From Synanceia verrucosa (Eukaryota; Chordata; Actinopteri; Perciformes; Synanceiidae), in assembly GCA_029721515.1 (NCBI GenBank), contig CM056556.1, positions 15,210,098 through 15,274,097 on the forward strand: 64,000 nt of DNA, given 5' to 3'. Below are positions 23,401 to 35,326 of the stretch, in pieces; position 1 is the stretch's first letter, and each line of letters starts with the position of its first letter. Made by a program: the position numbers and the translations under genes. Under the pieces are notes generated by a model. That model saw only the letters and a list, made by a program, of their open reading frames with translations, searched no databases and was not told the origin of the DNA.

Positions 23401-26400
23401 GGGTGGCAAATATATGCCCTCTAGTGGGTGAATACTAAATGAACCCTAGCTAAAAGTATGTGGAAAAAGGGGGTCTATGCCATAGAAATTACATGGCAAT
23501 CCTTTCACGTATTATAAAAAACCTCATTACAATAAAAGAAGAGTAACATTGAATGCCTTTAGTTTGATCTGATATTTTTTTTTCTCAATAAATGACCCTG
23601 TTAGCATCAACAACATTCATTAGCAAATGTATGTAAAGTCAATGTACAGTATTGGCAAACTACATTTTGTGAATTCTCTAGAGACCACGTTCTTGACACA
23701 CTCCTCGAGTTAAGCAATGCACATCACTGACAGAAAATAGTTGTGGCTACACACTGTAAGATCAGAGGGCTCTTGCCATGAGCTAATCATTCCATGTGCC
23801 ATATAGGCAAGTGTTGAAGGAGTGTGGCCTGTTTATTTATAGGAGCCTCTAAGGTTCCACAGCAGAGGGTTGCTCTTTGAGCTGGATTCAATTACAGCTC
23901 TGGTGAAAGCTGAAAGTACAACATCTATACACACACAAACATGAGTAGAAATTCTTTATAGAGAATCTATAGTTTATTGTCCTGTATTTACAGTAGTTGA
24001 AGCACACAATAGGGCTGTTGAAATATAGGATATTTATAGAAAATAAGATCAATTTCAAATTTAGGGTAAGACAGGGACAGAGACAGACCCTATTCTTTGA
24101 ATTGACCTTGTTTGTTATCAGGAGGATGTACTGAAAGATGTATTAATGAGCAGGTATAGTTCGAGTATTTATATGATGCTACGGGTTGAGAAATGCCACA
24201 GGCACATGGCAACGACTTGCAGTCCAGATGGCCAGCATCGGCCTCAATCTGACCTGATCACAGTTCAGCACTCTGTTTATGTTGTAAAGCTCTCTGTGAC
24301 ATGTAGGGACATGGCAGGTGAGGTACAAAAAAGGAAAATGTTTGAGTTAACGCTGAGTAAACCTCTGAGCTTCTGAACAAGTGAGGCCTTGTAAGTGCCA
24401 GTGTAAATATGGTTCTTCCTGTAAAGAAAATAATCAGAAAACCTGCACTTACTTCAAATGAAATTATTTGTACAGGCAGAATGTTTTTTGATGATTTAGC
24501 TCCAGAGTCTTCAGTAGCTTGCCAAGAAATCAGTCAGGATGTACAGTAGAGCATGGAAATCCATTTCATCTACTTCTAGAAGAGGAATTACTGCGTGTGA
24601 CAGTAATGGCATAGATATGTGGACAGAAATTAACCCTTCATAGTTGGTGCAAAAATCACCAATATTACCAGGTTGCTTTAGTCCAGCTGAGAAAACCCTC
24701 ATGTTACTGTAATCACTAGATAATAGACAATACAGTAATTTCGGGTAAGGTTTAAAATTGTTATTAATAGGTTGTGTAGAATAAAAGATGTCTGAGGGAG
24801 TGGGCAGAAAATAATCATTTTATACCATTAATCTTTTCATCCTCAAATGTACTGTATCGTCCATTCTACACTCCAGAACCCAGATATTTTAAATTAACAA
24901 TGATTTACAGAGAAAAGCAGCAAATATTAACATTTAAGACAGTGGAAGCAGATAATCATTTAATGGATTGTGTTGTGTGTTGCTGATAAATAAATGATCA
25001 CTTCTAGGAGGGACATTGTGGATATTCATCCCCGTGTGGTGTTAAATCCTGTGTGGAAATACTCTGGTCGAGGCTCAGCAGCATGGAGAGGGCTACCACA
25101 CACTGGTACAAGTCAACAGGATCTCTGTCAGCCTGGTGCTGCCAAATGCTAAGAGAGTAGAGTCTGAGAGTAGACTCATAAAGTTACCAATAAAGATTAA
25201 ACTTTGAGACCTTTGAATTCATCCTTGATTAATAACCCCTGTGAACTGATCCCCCTGCAGTTGCCCCCAGCCTATATTTTGGACGACACTGTCTACTAAA
25301 AAAGGGAAAGGCTCGATCAAGGATTGAAATGATAAACCCAAGTAGGCGTGGGATGGGACATGCAGAGGTAATTCCCTCTGGATCTGCGGTATCCTGTTTC
25401 ATCTTTCACCGCATACCACGTAACCTATCAGCAAAAACATGAACATCAACTTCAGATGACAGCAGGCTAAAATTGGTGGATATCAAAATCCGGGCAAGGC
25501 TCATGGTTGTGGGTATCCACTTTCTGGAGAGGAAACCCTAGGTTCAGACACCTCAGGGTGAGGAGACTGTGCTCCACTCATGGGGACGGTATAAACACAG
25601 CTTAAGCTCTATGTGGCAAAACTTCACACTATTAATTAGATGCAGCTGCACACGCTACTCACGCCTCAGCCACATGATTTGTTTTCCACATCTGTCAACA
25701 TTTTCAGTTTGAATGGCAATTTCACACACAAAAATGGTGTTTGAGTAGATGAGTGCGACCAGTTTTTTTTTAACTGGTGCATCTGAAACAAAACGAATAC
25801 AAGATTGGAACTTAAAACAATAAGTCAAAGTAGTTTCACATGTTCATCTTAAAGCAATATGGCTGAATAAAGTTCTCTAATCTAACATGGAAATAAGAAC
25901 TACCGAGTTAGATGAAGAATCAGATTAACTCTTCTTAGCAGACCTGCTGCCCAGAGGGGAAAAAGAGTGAAGAAAAGCGTATGCAGTCAATTAGCCAATC
26001 ACTGAGAAAGGGATGTGAAAAAAATAAGAGAAAATGGGACTCTTGACTATCGATATAATATTTTAATTTTTAAACTGTCAAACATAAACATCAATCCAGT
26101 GTTGGCTGCTGGACTATAGTGTCTGGATTAAAAGTGGGAAAAATTTTGTTGAAAAGTTAATGTCTGGGTTACTTATAACCATAATGTTTTTTTAAATAAT
26201 TTTAATATTTCCACATGCCGTTCAGGTCTGCTTCACACTGAAACACAGTTAAAAAAGTTTGCTGAAACCATAGTGATATATCACCAATGTTCCAAAAACT
26301 GAAACTCTGTTGTGATATAGAATTTTGATTGATATTCAGATGACAGTCAGATGACAGACAGGTTTTCAAACTCTAGCTGTATAGTAATCATTTGACCTGA

Positions 26401-26756
26401 CAATCGTAAAATCACTGCACATCGAGAATGTTTCCATCTCAATCCTTCATGTTGCTTTTTGTGATATGTAATGTCAGTGCCTCCCAGATTTAGCTCTACC
26501 TTTATAGACTCATTCCAGTGCCTGAGACGCTGTCATCACCAGTCCTACAGTGCCGACGTCAGACTGGGTCTATTTCATTTCAAGCAGAGTAGTTGGCACT
26601 AGAACGATGTTATCCGAAGAAGCTGTTGACTAGCACAGTGACCCTCTAAAAACTCTGCTTTCAATTTATAACACACTCACACACTCTGACACGCAAACAT
26701 TATACGCACATGTGTTCATTCACCATACTAATGGAGAAGGTTATGCACTTACAGAA

Positions 26757-26757
<1 letters not shown>

Positions 26758-26794
<37 letters not shown>
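26758..26794. repeat. (CA)n microsatellite
   Basis: An uninterrupted CA dinucleotide run. Confidence 0.95.
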
Positions 26795-26796
<2 letters not shown>

Positions 26797-27047
26797 TGTA
26801 AATACTTGGCCTGGGGTTCAGGAGGAGGAAAGCCAAGGAGGAGTCGCTGACACAAGTTTCTACTGTGATTACCTCACGTCTGTAATGGGTTAGAAATTCT
26901 TTCTATGTTTGAACGAGCTTCGGAGGAAGAAGTGCAATTTATAATTATTATAAAAAGGCGAAAAACTTTATTTTTAAAATTTCATGTTTTCGGATCATTG
27001 CTAAAATAATGCATTATTGGAACAATTTTCATATTTTAATTAGTTAA

Positions 27048-27798
27048 AGGAACCGTATATAGGATTGTGGCCAAAACTGGTACTGCAATCACTTTCAAAT
27101 TACTCTAGAGCAGTGTCACCCCTCTCCCTCTCTCCTAACTGGAGGTTGCCAGCTCCTCTGCAGTATCCAAAAGGAACAGAAAGTGTTACAGTGAATGAAA
27201 AGCAGCAACCTTGGGCATCACCATGGACACTTAGGAGTAGTGAAATGTGCTGCAGGAGAGCTGTGGAAGGCTGGGGTAAAGTGACCAAAGCTCCAGGCCG
27301 GGGCTAGGGGTCCACGGTGAGAGTGGCCGATCGAAAGTGCTGCTGCCTGTCTGTCTTCAAATTCTTCTCCGCTTTCAGCCGTCTCCATCTTTCAAAGGCA
27401 TCTCCTTTACAAATTCTTGTTTTATTTCGGACTTTGTCACAACATATTTCGGATTCATAACGAGGTCTTTTAGGTTTCGTAACGTTAGACATTATTTATC
27501 CAACACATTCGTGGCTGCAGCTGTGGTAACTAGAGCAGAGCTGGCAACCCGGATGCTGAAACACTACTGACTTGGTGATTGGGAGATAGGTGGAGGGTGG
27601 CGCATCAGACCAAAACACAACATGACAACATCAACATCAGTTGAGGGCTGCAACTTGGCTTTTCAAATGAGAATATCCTGGCTGGACTAATGTTGTCAGT
27701 CATATAAGTATTTGAAATGAACATGATTTGTTAATGTCTGGTGACATATCAGGGCCATTTTATGATCAATTGAAATACATTTCTTACATACAGTTCCT
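27048..27798. mobile_element. non-autonomous DNA transposon (MITE) flanked by TTAA
   Basis: The left end reads AGGAACCGTATATAGGA and the right end, on the opposite strand, AGGAACTGTATGTAAGA. These are imperfect terminal inverted repeats. Both sides are flanked by TTAA (27044-27047, 27799-27802), the target duplication of piggyBac and Kolobok elements. The 751-bp interior has no transposase. I also recall the 'aggattgtggccaaaactgg' phrase from a multicopy fish repeat. Orientation is arbitrary. Confidence 0.75.
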
Positions 27799-27809
27799 TT
27801 AATTAGTAA

Positions 27810-29440
27810 TATAGACACCAGAATTGTCAAATGTGTCAAATTTTTTTAATTATAATGAATGTTTTCCATCACGATATTTTAAGTATTAGAGATCTAATCA
27901 CCGCCATTTTTAAATCACAATGATATAAATGCACTTAAGATCACTGATTTTCTCAACCACTCACAGAAATGTATTTCTGTGAAGAATAATGAGAAAGCAG
28001 ATGTTTCCTTGATGTGAGTGAGGTATCTTGTTTCCATGGGAGTCTCCTCCACTCATAGGTCAAGCCATTAATAACGACAGGAGGTTCCTTGCTGTCAGCA
28101 TTTGTGCACCCTGCAGGCTTCATGGCATGTGTCTCACATGCTACATATTATTGCATGTAGTCAATGTAGAGAATGCACCTGCATATATGCATATCGAAAT
28201 ATGCAGGATTATATAGATGGCACTACTGCAAAACCTACCATAAACATGCAGCTAGTGTACAGCATGAGTTAAAATAACATGTTTAAATAATGAGAACATG
28301 GAGCTTGACAGACCATCAGTATTTAAGTCTTTTTGGTCTGACCGATACACAAGAGTCATGTGTACATTCCTCAGCTTGTTTGTTGGTGTTTGTTTCCTTG
28401 GTTACAGTCAAGGCCTGACACCTTGGCATGACCCAGACAGTCATTTGGTGAACGCTATATGCTAACACATTAGCAGCAGGCGGCATTGAGTCGTGACACT
28501 GACATTTGACTCTGAAATCCAACCCTTTGTTCAGTAATGGAAAGGCCAAAAAAAAAACCCTGTTCTCCTCTGGGGACCTGCGCTTATTAACATGGCCATA
28601 CAAAAAAACCCTCTCTTACAGAAACAGGTTTGTGCTGGCATGTTATACCCTCTGTCAATGTAATAATCCAAACAGGTTGGTGTTAGTATCACTGATTCGT
28701 AGCCTTGGGGCTATTATTATTGCACTCTTGTGTCTACAACTGCATTGACTGACATACCTGTTGCAACTTTATAAAGCCGATGAACGAGGAAAAAAATGGC
28801 TATAAATAGATCACAATGTGCAGCAACTTCAGTCTGTGCAACCAGGCTACATTTTATAAACTTTTTGGAATTTAATTTTCAAGAGTAGGCAAATAGAATT
28901 ATGAAACTGTAAAGAAAGTTGACCCTGCTCCTGTGAGGATGAAGCACTCACTTCTTATCCTGACTGCAGAGTATTTGCAGGGACTGGATAAAACTAAACA
29001 GGAACTAATAAAACTGGAAGTAGTTGCAGCTGTTTTTATAATTCAACGCATATCTCAGTGATCCCAGGTACAGGTCATTTGTCTTCCGGGGGTCCACGCG
29101 CTCCATGTTGTTACAATTGAGCCATTTATGAAAGGTGGATGTTATCTTGGCTTCCTGAAGATGCAGTCCTCTCTGGTCTTCTCAAGTGTCAGCCAAGCCA
29201 GCAGTTTTCATTGGCCGGATCCGGGATGGCTGCTGGTTATACGAGGTGTATCCAGGCTATTTCTTCTTATTTATTTCGAGACACATTTAATATGTAGCTG
29301 CAGGGAGGGGAAAAACAACCTCACTACACTTAACAAGCTGTTTGTCACCCTTGTGTGGTTTCTAAAACTGAGGGCTGTGACCCACGCGGGCCGGGTCCTG
29401 GAGGTTCCCCTTGTGACAAGAATAGCCCCATGATTTCATG
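27810..29440. other. intergenic upstream of the Kv1.6-like gene
   Basis: No gene recognised. Distal promoter sequence for the channel gene may lie at its right end. Confidence 0.5.
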
Positions 29441-29938
29441 AATGAGGGACCTGCAGGGAGAGAGAGACTTCATTTCTGAGTCGACCCTGGATCAGGAAAA
29501 GTTACCGTACGAGCCTGCCCTGAACAACACAAGAGGACTTTGATGTTGGATATTTTTCAAAAGACCTTAATTGCAATTAAACTCAACATTAGTAATGTTA
29601 GTCCTTTCCGCTTAAATCACTGCACTGCTACAGTGAAGCAGTGAGTGTGAGAGGGACAGCAGCAGCAGCAGCAAGTGTCATCTGGTCCTCCAACTTGGGG
29701 AGGGCTTTGGAGTTTAAAATGGTGCGAATATGATAGCCGTAGCCGTCGGTATAGCTTATGCAAGTGGAGATCTGTCTGCACCATTGAAAGTTGACAGTTC
29801 AGAGGCACTAATTTGACAAAAGGACTGCATAAATCAGCAACAGCACAACGATTTTGGATATTAACAACAAAGAGGAGACTTTGCCTGAGTACACACAAGA
29901 GAGGTGAGTGACGGATTTACCCTCTGAGGGGTAAAAAG
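29440..29938 (+). promoter_or_regulatory. 5'UTR/promoter region of the Kv1.6-like gene
   Basis: The sequence immediately before the channel ATG. No introns, TATA box or other site can be named firmly. A GAG|GTGAGT donor-like string at about 29901-29908 lies only some 35 bp before the ATG and is probably not used. Confidence 0.35.
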
Positions 29939-31369
29939 ATGACCGTGGTGTCCCAGGAGAACAGCGACGACACAGTGGTCGTAACTCCTTTGTTGCAAGA
30001 TGCCGCTGACTTGGAAGCAGCGGACCAGGAGTGCAGTGAGAGGGTGGTCATCAACATCTCAGGTCTGCGCTTTGAGACGCAACTAAAGACCCTCTCACGG
30101 TTCCCCACCACGCTTCTGGGAGACCCGCGTAAACGGATGCGCTTCTTTGACCCGCTGAGAAATGAATACTTCTTTGACAGAAACAGGCCAAGCTTTGACG
30201 CCATCCTCTATTATTACCAGTCTGGAGGGCGTCTCCGGAGGCCCGTGAGTGTACCTGTGGATATTTTCCTGGAAGAAATAAAGTTTTATGAACTGGATGA
30301 AGAGGTCATTGAACTTTACAGAGAAGATGAGGGCTTATCTAGGGAAGAGGACCGTCCACTGCCTAATAACGTGTATCAGCGCCAGCTGTGGCTCCTGTTT
30401 GAGTATCCAGAAAGTTCAGGACCTGCACGGATAAACGCCATTGTGTCCGTTATGGTTATTTTAATATCCATAATAATATTCTGCTTGGAGACTTTACCTG
30501 AGTTCAGAGAAGTCAACTCAGCGCTGGACAACAATGTTAATGGAAGTGCTCACGGCAAAGAGCCCAGCCCGTTCACAGACCCCTTTTTCATGGTGGAGAC
30601 ACTTTGCATTGTGTGGTTCTCCTTTGAGTTCACCATGAGGTTTCTCTCCTGTCCCAGTAAAGCAGCTTTCTTTAAAAACATCATGAACCTGATCGATGTT
30701 GTGGCTATAGCTCCATATTTTATCACCCTGGGTCTTGATCTGGCGGAGCATCAAGGCAGCAGCCAACAAGCTGCATCTTTGGCTATACTGAGGGTCATCC
30801 GTCTGGTCCGAGTTTTCAGGATTTTTAAACTCTCCAGACACTCCAAAGGTCTCCAGATCCTTGGACAAACGCTCCATGCAAGCCTTAGGGAGTTGGGATT
30901 GCTCATATTCTTCCTGATCATTGGAGTTGTTTTATTCTCAAGTTCTGTTTATTTTGCAGAAGCAGAAGACCCAGAGTCCGGCTTCTCAAGTATACCCGAT
31001 GCGTTTTGGTGGGCTGTGGTGACAATGACCACAGTTGGATATGGAGACATGTGTCCCTCCACCATCGGGGGGAAATTTGTTGGATCTTTGTGCGCCATCG
31101 CAGGAGTGCTGACCATAGCTCTGCCTGTGCCTGTCATAGTGTCAAATTTCAATTATTTCTACCACAGAGAGAACGAGGATGAGGAAAATGTCCAGTACGT
31201 GCACGTGACATGCGGGCAGCAGCAGCAGCCCTCTTTAGGCGAATCAAGCAAAAGTGACTTGTCACTCTCCAAAACAGAGTCCTTTCGGGAAAGCGACGAC
31301 TTGGAAACTTTAACACATCCACACGTAACCCCAGTGGAGACATACACAGGCAAACTGACAGATATATAA
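29939..31369 (+). CDS. kcna6: Shaker-type voltage-gated potassium channel, Kv1.6-like
   Basis: A pore-forming alpha subunit of delayed-rectifier K+ channels; it tetramerises, also with other Kv1 subunits, in the plasma membrane of excitable cells. Single exon, 476 residues. T1 domain about 34-130 (VVINISGLRFETQL); S1 about 165-184; glycosylation site N201 in the S1-S2 loop; S2 216-236; S3 248-266; S4 282-300 with arginines at every third position; S5 318-340; selectivity filter TVGYGD 365-370; S6 with PVP 396-398. The C-terminus LTDI is a PDZ ligand. Assignment to Kv1.6 rests on FLEEIKFYEL after T1, on YVHVTCGQ after S6 and on being next to kcna1. The S1-S2 loop is shorter than in mammalian Kv1.6. 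C372 sits at the outer-pore TEA position, where mammalian Kv1.6 has Tyr; Kv1.8 also has Cys there. Confidence 0.88.
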   Translation: MTVVSQENSDDTVVVTPLLQDAADLEAADQECSERVVINISGLRFETQLKTLSRFPTTLLGDPRKRMRFFDPLRNEYFFDRNRPSFDAILYYYQSGGRLRRPVSVPVDIFLEEIKFYELDEEVIELYREDEGLSREEDRPLPNNVYQRQLWLLFEYPESSGPARINAIVSVMVILISIIIFCLETLPEFREVNSALDNNVNGSAHGKEPSPFTDPFFMVETLCIVWFSFEFTMRFLSCPSKAAFFKNIMNLIDVVAIAPYFITLGLDLAEHQGSSQQAASLAILRVIRLVRVFRIFKLSRHSKGLQILGQTLHASLRELGLLIFFLIIGVVLFSSSVYFAEAEDPESGFSSIPDAFWWAVVTMTTVGYGDMCPSTIGGKFVGSLCAIAGVLTIALPVPVIVSNFNYFYHRENEDEENVQYVHVTCGQQQQPSLGESSKSDLSLSKTESFRESDDLETLTHPHVTPVETYTGKLTDI

Positions 31370-33560
31370 AACCTTGGAAGGCGGTTTTGTTGCTGGTGAG
31401 TTGGACATACAGGCATAGGCTCCTTCATGTCGGACGCTGTAGTTGCAGTTTTAGCGATTCTCAAACGTGGTGAGGCATGTAGTCATATACAACCCTCACC
31501 AAAATGAGGATCGGTTTAAATTCACTGTAATTTAAATCATCAGATGGCAAAGGGAAGTGATGGGGATAAATATCAGTGAGTGGGGAACTGTGCGCCCAAA
31601 GCGCATGAAAAACCTTCGGGTAGGCATGTGAAATACCATCTGCTGTAAATAAGCCCGTAACAAACTACTCAATCTTTGAGGGTGTTTGAAATAACCAATG
31701 AGAATAATATGTTTTGAGATGTTTTCATATCTTGAATTTGTCAGTTGAGGCAAATATTTATTTAAAAAAGCTGCCAACTGTTTATGACGTAAAGGAGGAA
31801 AGCGCACATGACTCACAAGAAGTGAAGATGAATTTTTCACAATTACACATCTCACTACGGGAGATGGAAAACATCACTGACTTTATTATTATTTTTTCTT
31901 AAAATAAAAATGTAATAAATAAAATAGGTTTCTATATGAATCTGTTGAGAACGTGAGCTCTGAGCGCCACCCTGTGGATGATAAATAAACCTGCAGACTG
32001 TAGACAAGCCTTCGGACTAATACTCCAGCCTCTTGCACTGTTACAGCCGGCCTGGATTTATGAGCCCCGTAGCTCGTGCTCTCTGACTCTGTATGCATCC
32101 GGATGTAACAACTCAGCAGAAGCATGACAGCTCTCTCACAATATTAATACAGTGGGTTTCGTTTTCTGCTTACTTGCAGGAGGTAGAGGATTTTGTGAAG
32201 CTTGTTTCTCCATAAGAGTCGCAACAAAATAACAAAATACAAGCGTGGGATTATCTTCGTCTTCAAAGTATCGGATCATTTTCTCATCCGTGCATTGGCA
32301 CTGTTGTAACCCACAGAGACGTCAAGGATCTGCCTTAATGGACAACATCAACAGATAAAACGACATTCAATTTGTTCATGCTTCATTTCATGACCATGCT
32401 TTCTTTGTATAAAAACACTGCGTATTTTGTAATTCTGTAATTGTCCATTTTTCTTGTGCAGCTTTTAATAGAAAGTCGGAATCGCAACTCGCTACCGTGT
32501 TGCCACAAACATTGGGAATACATTGCAGCTCGTTGTAAACAACATGTAGCCTAAGACATTATACAATGCAATGTCTGCATGACACGAATGCATTGGGAAT
32601 TGTAAATGTAATAAAATATTTATTTTTCTAATCTAAATATGTATGTGAAATTAACTTAATCCTTTTATAAATAAATTACAAATCAGAAAATACACCACTC
32701 GTTATTTTTCACTCTACTCTTTCACTCTACTCTACACGCAGAAGGCACACAGCAAGTCAATTTGTGTGTAAAAAGATATTTAAAAAAAATACTTATCCAT
32801 GCACATTAATTAGGTCAATACACTTCATTACTTTTTTGGTGCTGAATGATTGAAAACAAAGGAGCAGAACCAGACTTTGTGTTGTCTTGCCATATAGACA
32901 ATTAACTTAATAAAATGTCATAGTGATAAATGTAAGGGGATTTATTTGGCTGGAGGCACATTTTAACAAATTAGGCATTTTAGTCTGATGACCCGATTTA
33001 GTGTTGAATGTGTGTTTTTTAAAAGTCTGAAGTTTTATGGAAAGTCATACATCTATTTAAAGGCACAGCGAAGTCAGCAATGGACACGTTGTTGTTGTTG
33101 TTGTTGTTGTTGTTGTGATGGTGTATCTTAATTGCTTCAGTACATGCTGGTGGCTGTTGGGGATTTGTAGTTCTCTCTGTATGAGGTGAATGATCAATCA
33201 TATGCGCTGTCCGTGGTGCTGAAACGGACCTCTTGTCCTCTGCGTAGCGTTATGCCACAATTCCTATATTTGTCTCAGATGTGTTTTACTGCTGGGATCA
33301 AGTGCAGCGACGAGTGGAGGAACTTATCGTCACTATCACAGAGTACCATATTGGGTGTGAGCCGTGCATATCCTGGATGTATCCTGATGTTGTGATACAC
33401 ATCTGCAAGCACCCTGGATGATTTTCACCTGTGTCATTAAAATGATGAAAATTGCTAATATAATTTGGTCACCATAGACTCAGGTGTTGACACTTACAAG
33501 TAGTTAACGCCCGTGTAAAATAATTGAGTGATGAATGAAAAATGTGATTTAATCTCTCAC
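31370..33560. other. 3'UTR of the Kv1.6-like gene and spacer
   Basis: AT-rich DNA after the stop. The 3' end is not defined; AATAAA-like strings around 31900-31920 are candidates. A (GTT)n microsatellite lies at 33088-33116. No other gene seen. Confidence 0.45.
33088..33116. repeat. (GTT)n microsatellite
   Basis: About nine GTT units. Confidence 0.9.
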
Positions 33561-33599
33561 TAATTAATGATAAGCTACTTTTATAAACCACTAAACATC

Positions 33600-34426
33600 T
33601 CAGATGTTGTAACCCAGAGTGGATCTAGAGGTTCAGTTACCAGCTGTCCTTCCTTGCAGTGTGATTGCGCCAGTGCTGGCACACGACCGCTCTTGCTTTT
33701 GTGGTGTGTGGAGAACTTCTGGCGGCGTGCTTTAGTAGAGCCAGTCTGCATTGCGTCGAAACCCTCCAACTCCTCCTCCTCCTCCTCCTGCTGCCCCCTT
33801 CTCCTCGCCTTTCCCCTCCTCTCTCCCCCCTTACCACCTGCACTTGCATGTAAAATGCACAGCAAAAACTTGCTTGACATTGTGGGGGAAACATTTGGAC
33901 CTCACTGCTGCACATCCAACTATCCACCTCGCTTCCTTTTCTTCCTTTCTCCGAGCCGCGCAGAAACACACTCTGCCCGTCATCTTGTCTACTGGCAACA
34001 ACAACAACAAAAAAAGAAAAGCAGCAGATTTCTGCTGATGCAGTGATGTCTGGAAATGTCAAGGGCTCGCTTATTGCCCCTTAATGTATCTCCCCCCTGA
34101 ATTGCAGCGCAAGATTTTTCTCCTGCAGTATACAGTGAGCTGTCCACACCGCCGCGCCAGCAACACCGACGCTGCAGCTTTCTCTCTCTTTTCGCTTCTT
34201 TTCCATCTCAGGCTTTTTCCTCATTAGACTCACCTGATCCTCAGCTTGTTTTATCTCATCTTGCCTCAAAGACATTTGAGGGCACAGTTAGGATGGCGAT
34301 GAGCCTATATGTTTTTTTTGGGTAGATGCAATGTAAAGTTGCCACATGACTCCCACTGCTGCCCTGCTGTTGGATGATTTTACTCGAGAATAAGACGCAT
34401 TCAATACCTTTCAAGATCAACCGACG
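33600..34426 (+). promoter_or_regulatory. kcna1 promoter and 5' non-coding exon (3' boundary supported)
   Basis: The DNA becomes GC- and pyrimidine-richer. A strong donor, GACG|GTAAGC, at 34426/34427 ends a non-coding exon. A matching acceptor follows at 35070. The transcription start is not identified, so the left edge is approximate. Frames in this stretch are low-complexity pyrimidine runs and are not taken as genes. Confidence 0.45.
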
Positions 34427-35070
34427 GTAAGCCTCGAAACTGCTGACTTTACTATACTGTACATTTCTATACGGTAATGGCATTGGCTCTTAATTACGTT
34501 ATCGATAGCTGCTGTTGATGTGAAGATAAACAACTACTGTTTTAAACATCTCGTAGACGTTTGCATCTTTTGCCAGTGGGCCTATAGGTTATGCACAGAT
34601 ATATAGAGACATCATTTATATCAGCATAACATGCTATGCGTCACATCATAATTCAGGCTGGTGAGAGTGGTGTAGGATTAATAGTTGCCATGCTCCTTTA
34701 AGACAGAGCTACAGCATTTATGTGGTGAACTAAAGTAAACATGTGTGCAGAAATATTTTAGCAACAGGATGTAAAATACCAGTATACTCATTTGTAGGAG
34801 TGTAGAAAATACCTTCACATTATCATAAATGAGTACTACAGAAGGATTATAAATCGTCCTTGGGTTAGGGTTTTTTTTTTTTTACCTTCACAACTGGATA
34901 GGTGCATTAATTGCAGGTTGAGGGAAGCAAATAAATAAATAAACTGGAAAAAAAAATGCTGAGCCAGCAAATATCTTTGCTGTTTGATCCCATTATACCC
35001 TCTCTCTCTCTCTCTCCCTCCCTCCCTCCCTCTCTCTCTCTGTGTCTCTCTCTCTCTCCCTGGGTGACAG
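34427..35070 (+). other. kcna1 5'UTR intron
   Basis: A GTAAGC donor at the left and, at the right, an unusually long CT-repeat polypyrimidine tract (about 34998-35059) followed by tgacag as acceptor. The next exon starts at 35071 and carries the start codon 256 bp later. Length 644 bp. Confidence 0.6.
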
Positions 35071-35326
35071 AGGCAGCAGTAACAACAGCAGTAGATGCAC
35101 TGGAGAGCAGCAATGGTCAAGTCAGCGAGAACCGCAGTGGAGCCGCACTGAGGCAAAGCAGCCAACCAGCCCCCCGTATCTGGGGACGTCTCCAACAATT
35201 TAAGGGGTGTGGGAAGCTGAGGAGTGGAAAATTTGCCCCGAACCTGAATGCCTACTCAGTCAGACTAACCGGAATCCCAACACAACTCCTCCTCCTCCTC
35301 TTCCCCCTCCTCCTTTTTCTCCCAAA

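Larger units (their letters stand above)
20340..27040. other. large intergenic region, no gene recognised
   Basis: No frame with recognisable protein similarity. Minor items: a retroelement 3' tail near 23360-23400, a possible repeat at 22705-22885 with 'ggggggcccctaag' character, and a (CA)n tract at 26758-26794. The rest is AT-rich unique-looking DNA that may contain distal control elements. Confidence 0.55.

Noticed and set aside
33567..34046. 159-codon frame upstream of kcna1, and frames opposite it
   Set aside because: Composed of TCC/CTC low-complexity runs in a region better explained as kcna1 promoter and 5'UTR.
35207..35326. 40-residue N-terminal extension of Kv1.1
   Set aside because: The frame is open but proline-rich and has no counterpart in Kv1.1. 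The ATG at 35327 matches the family start.
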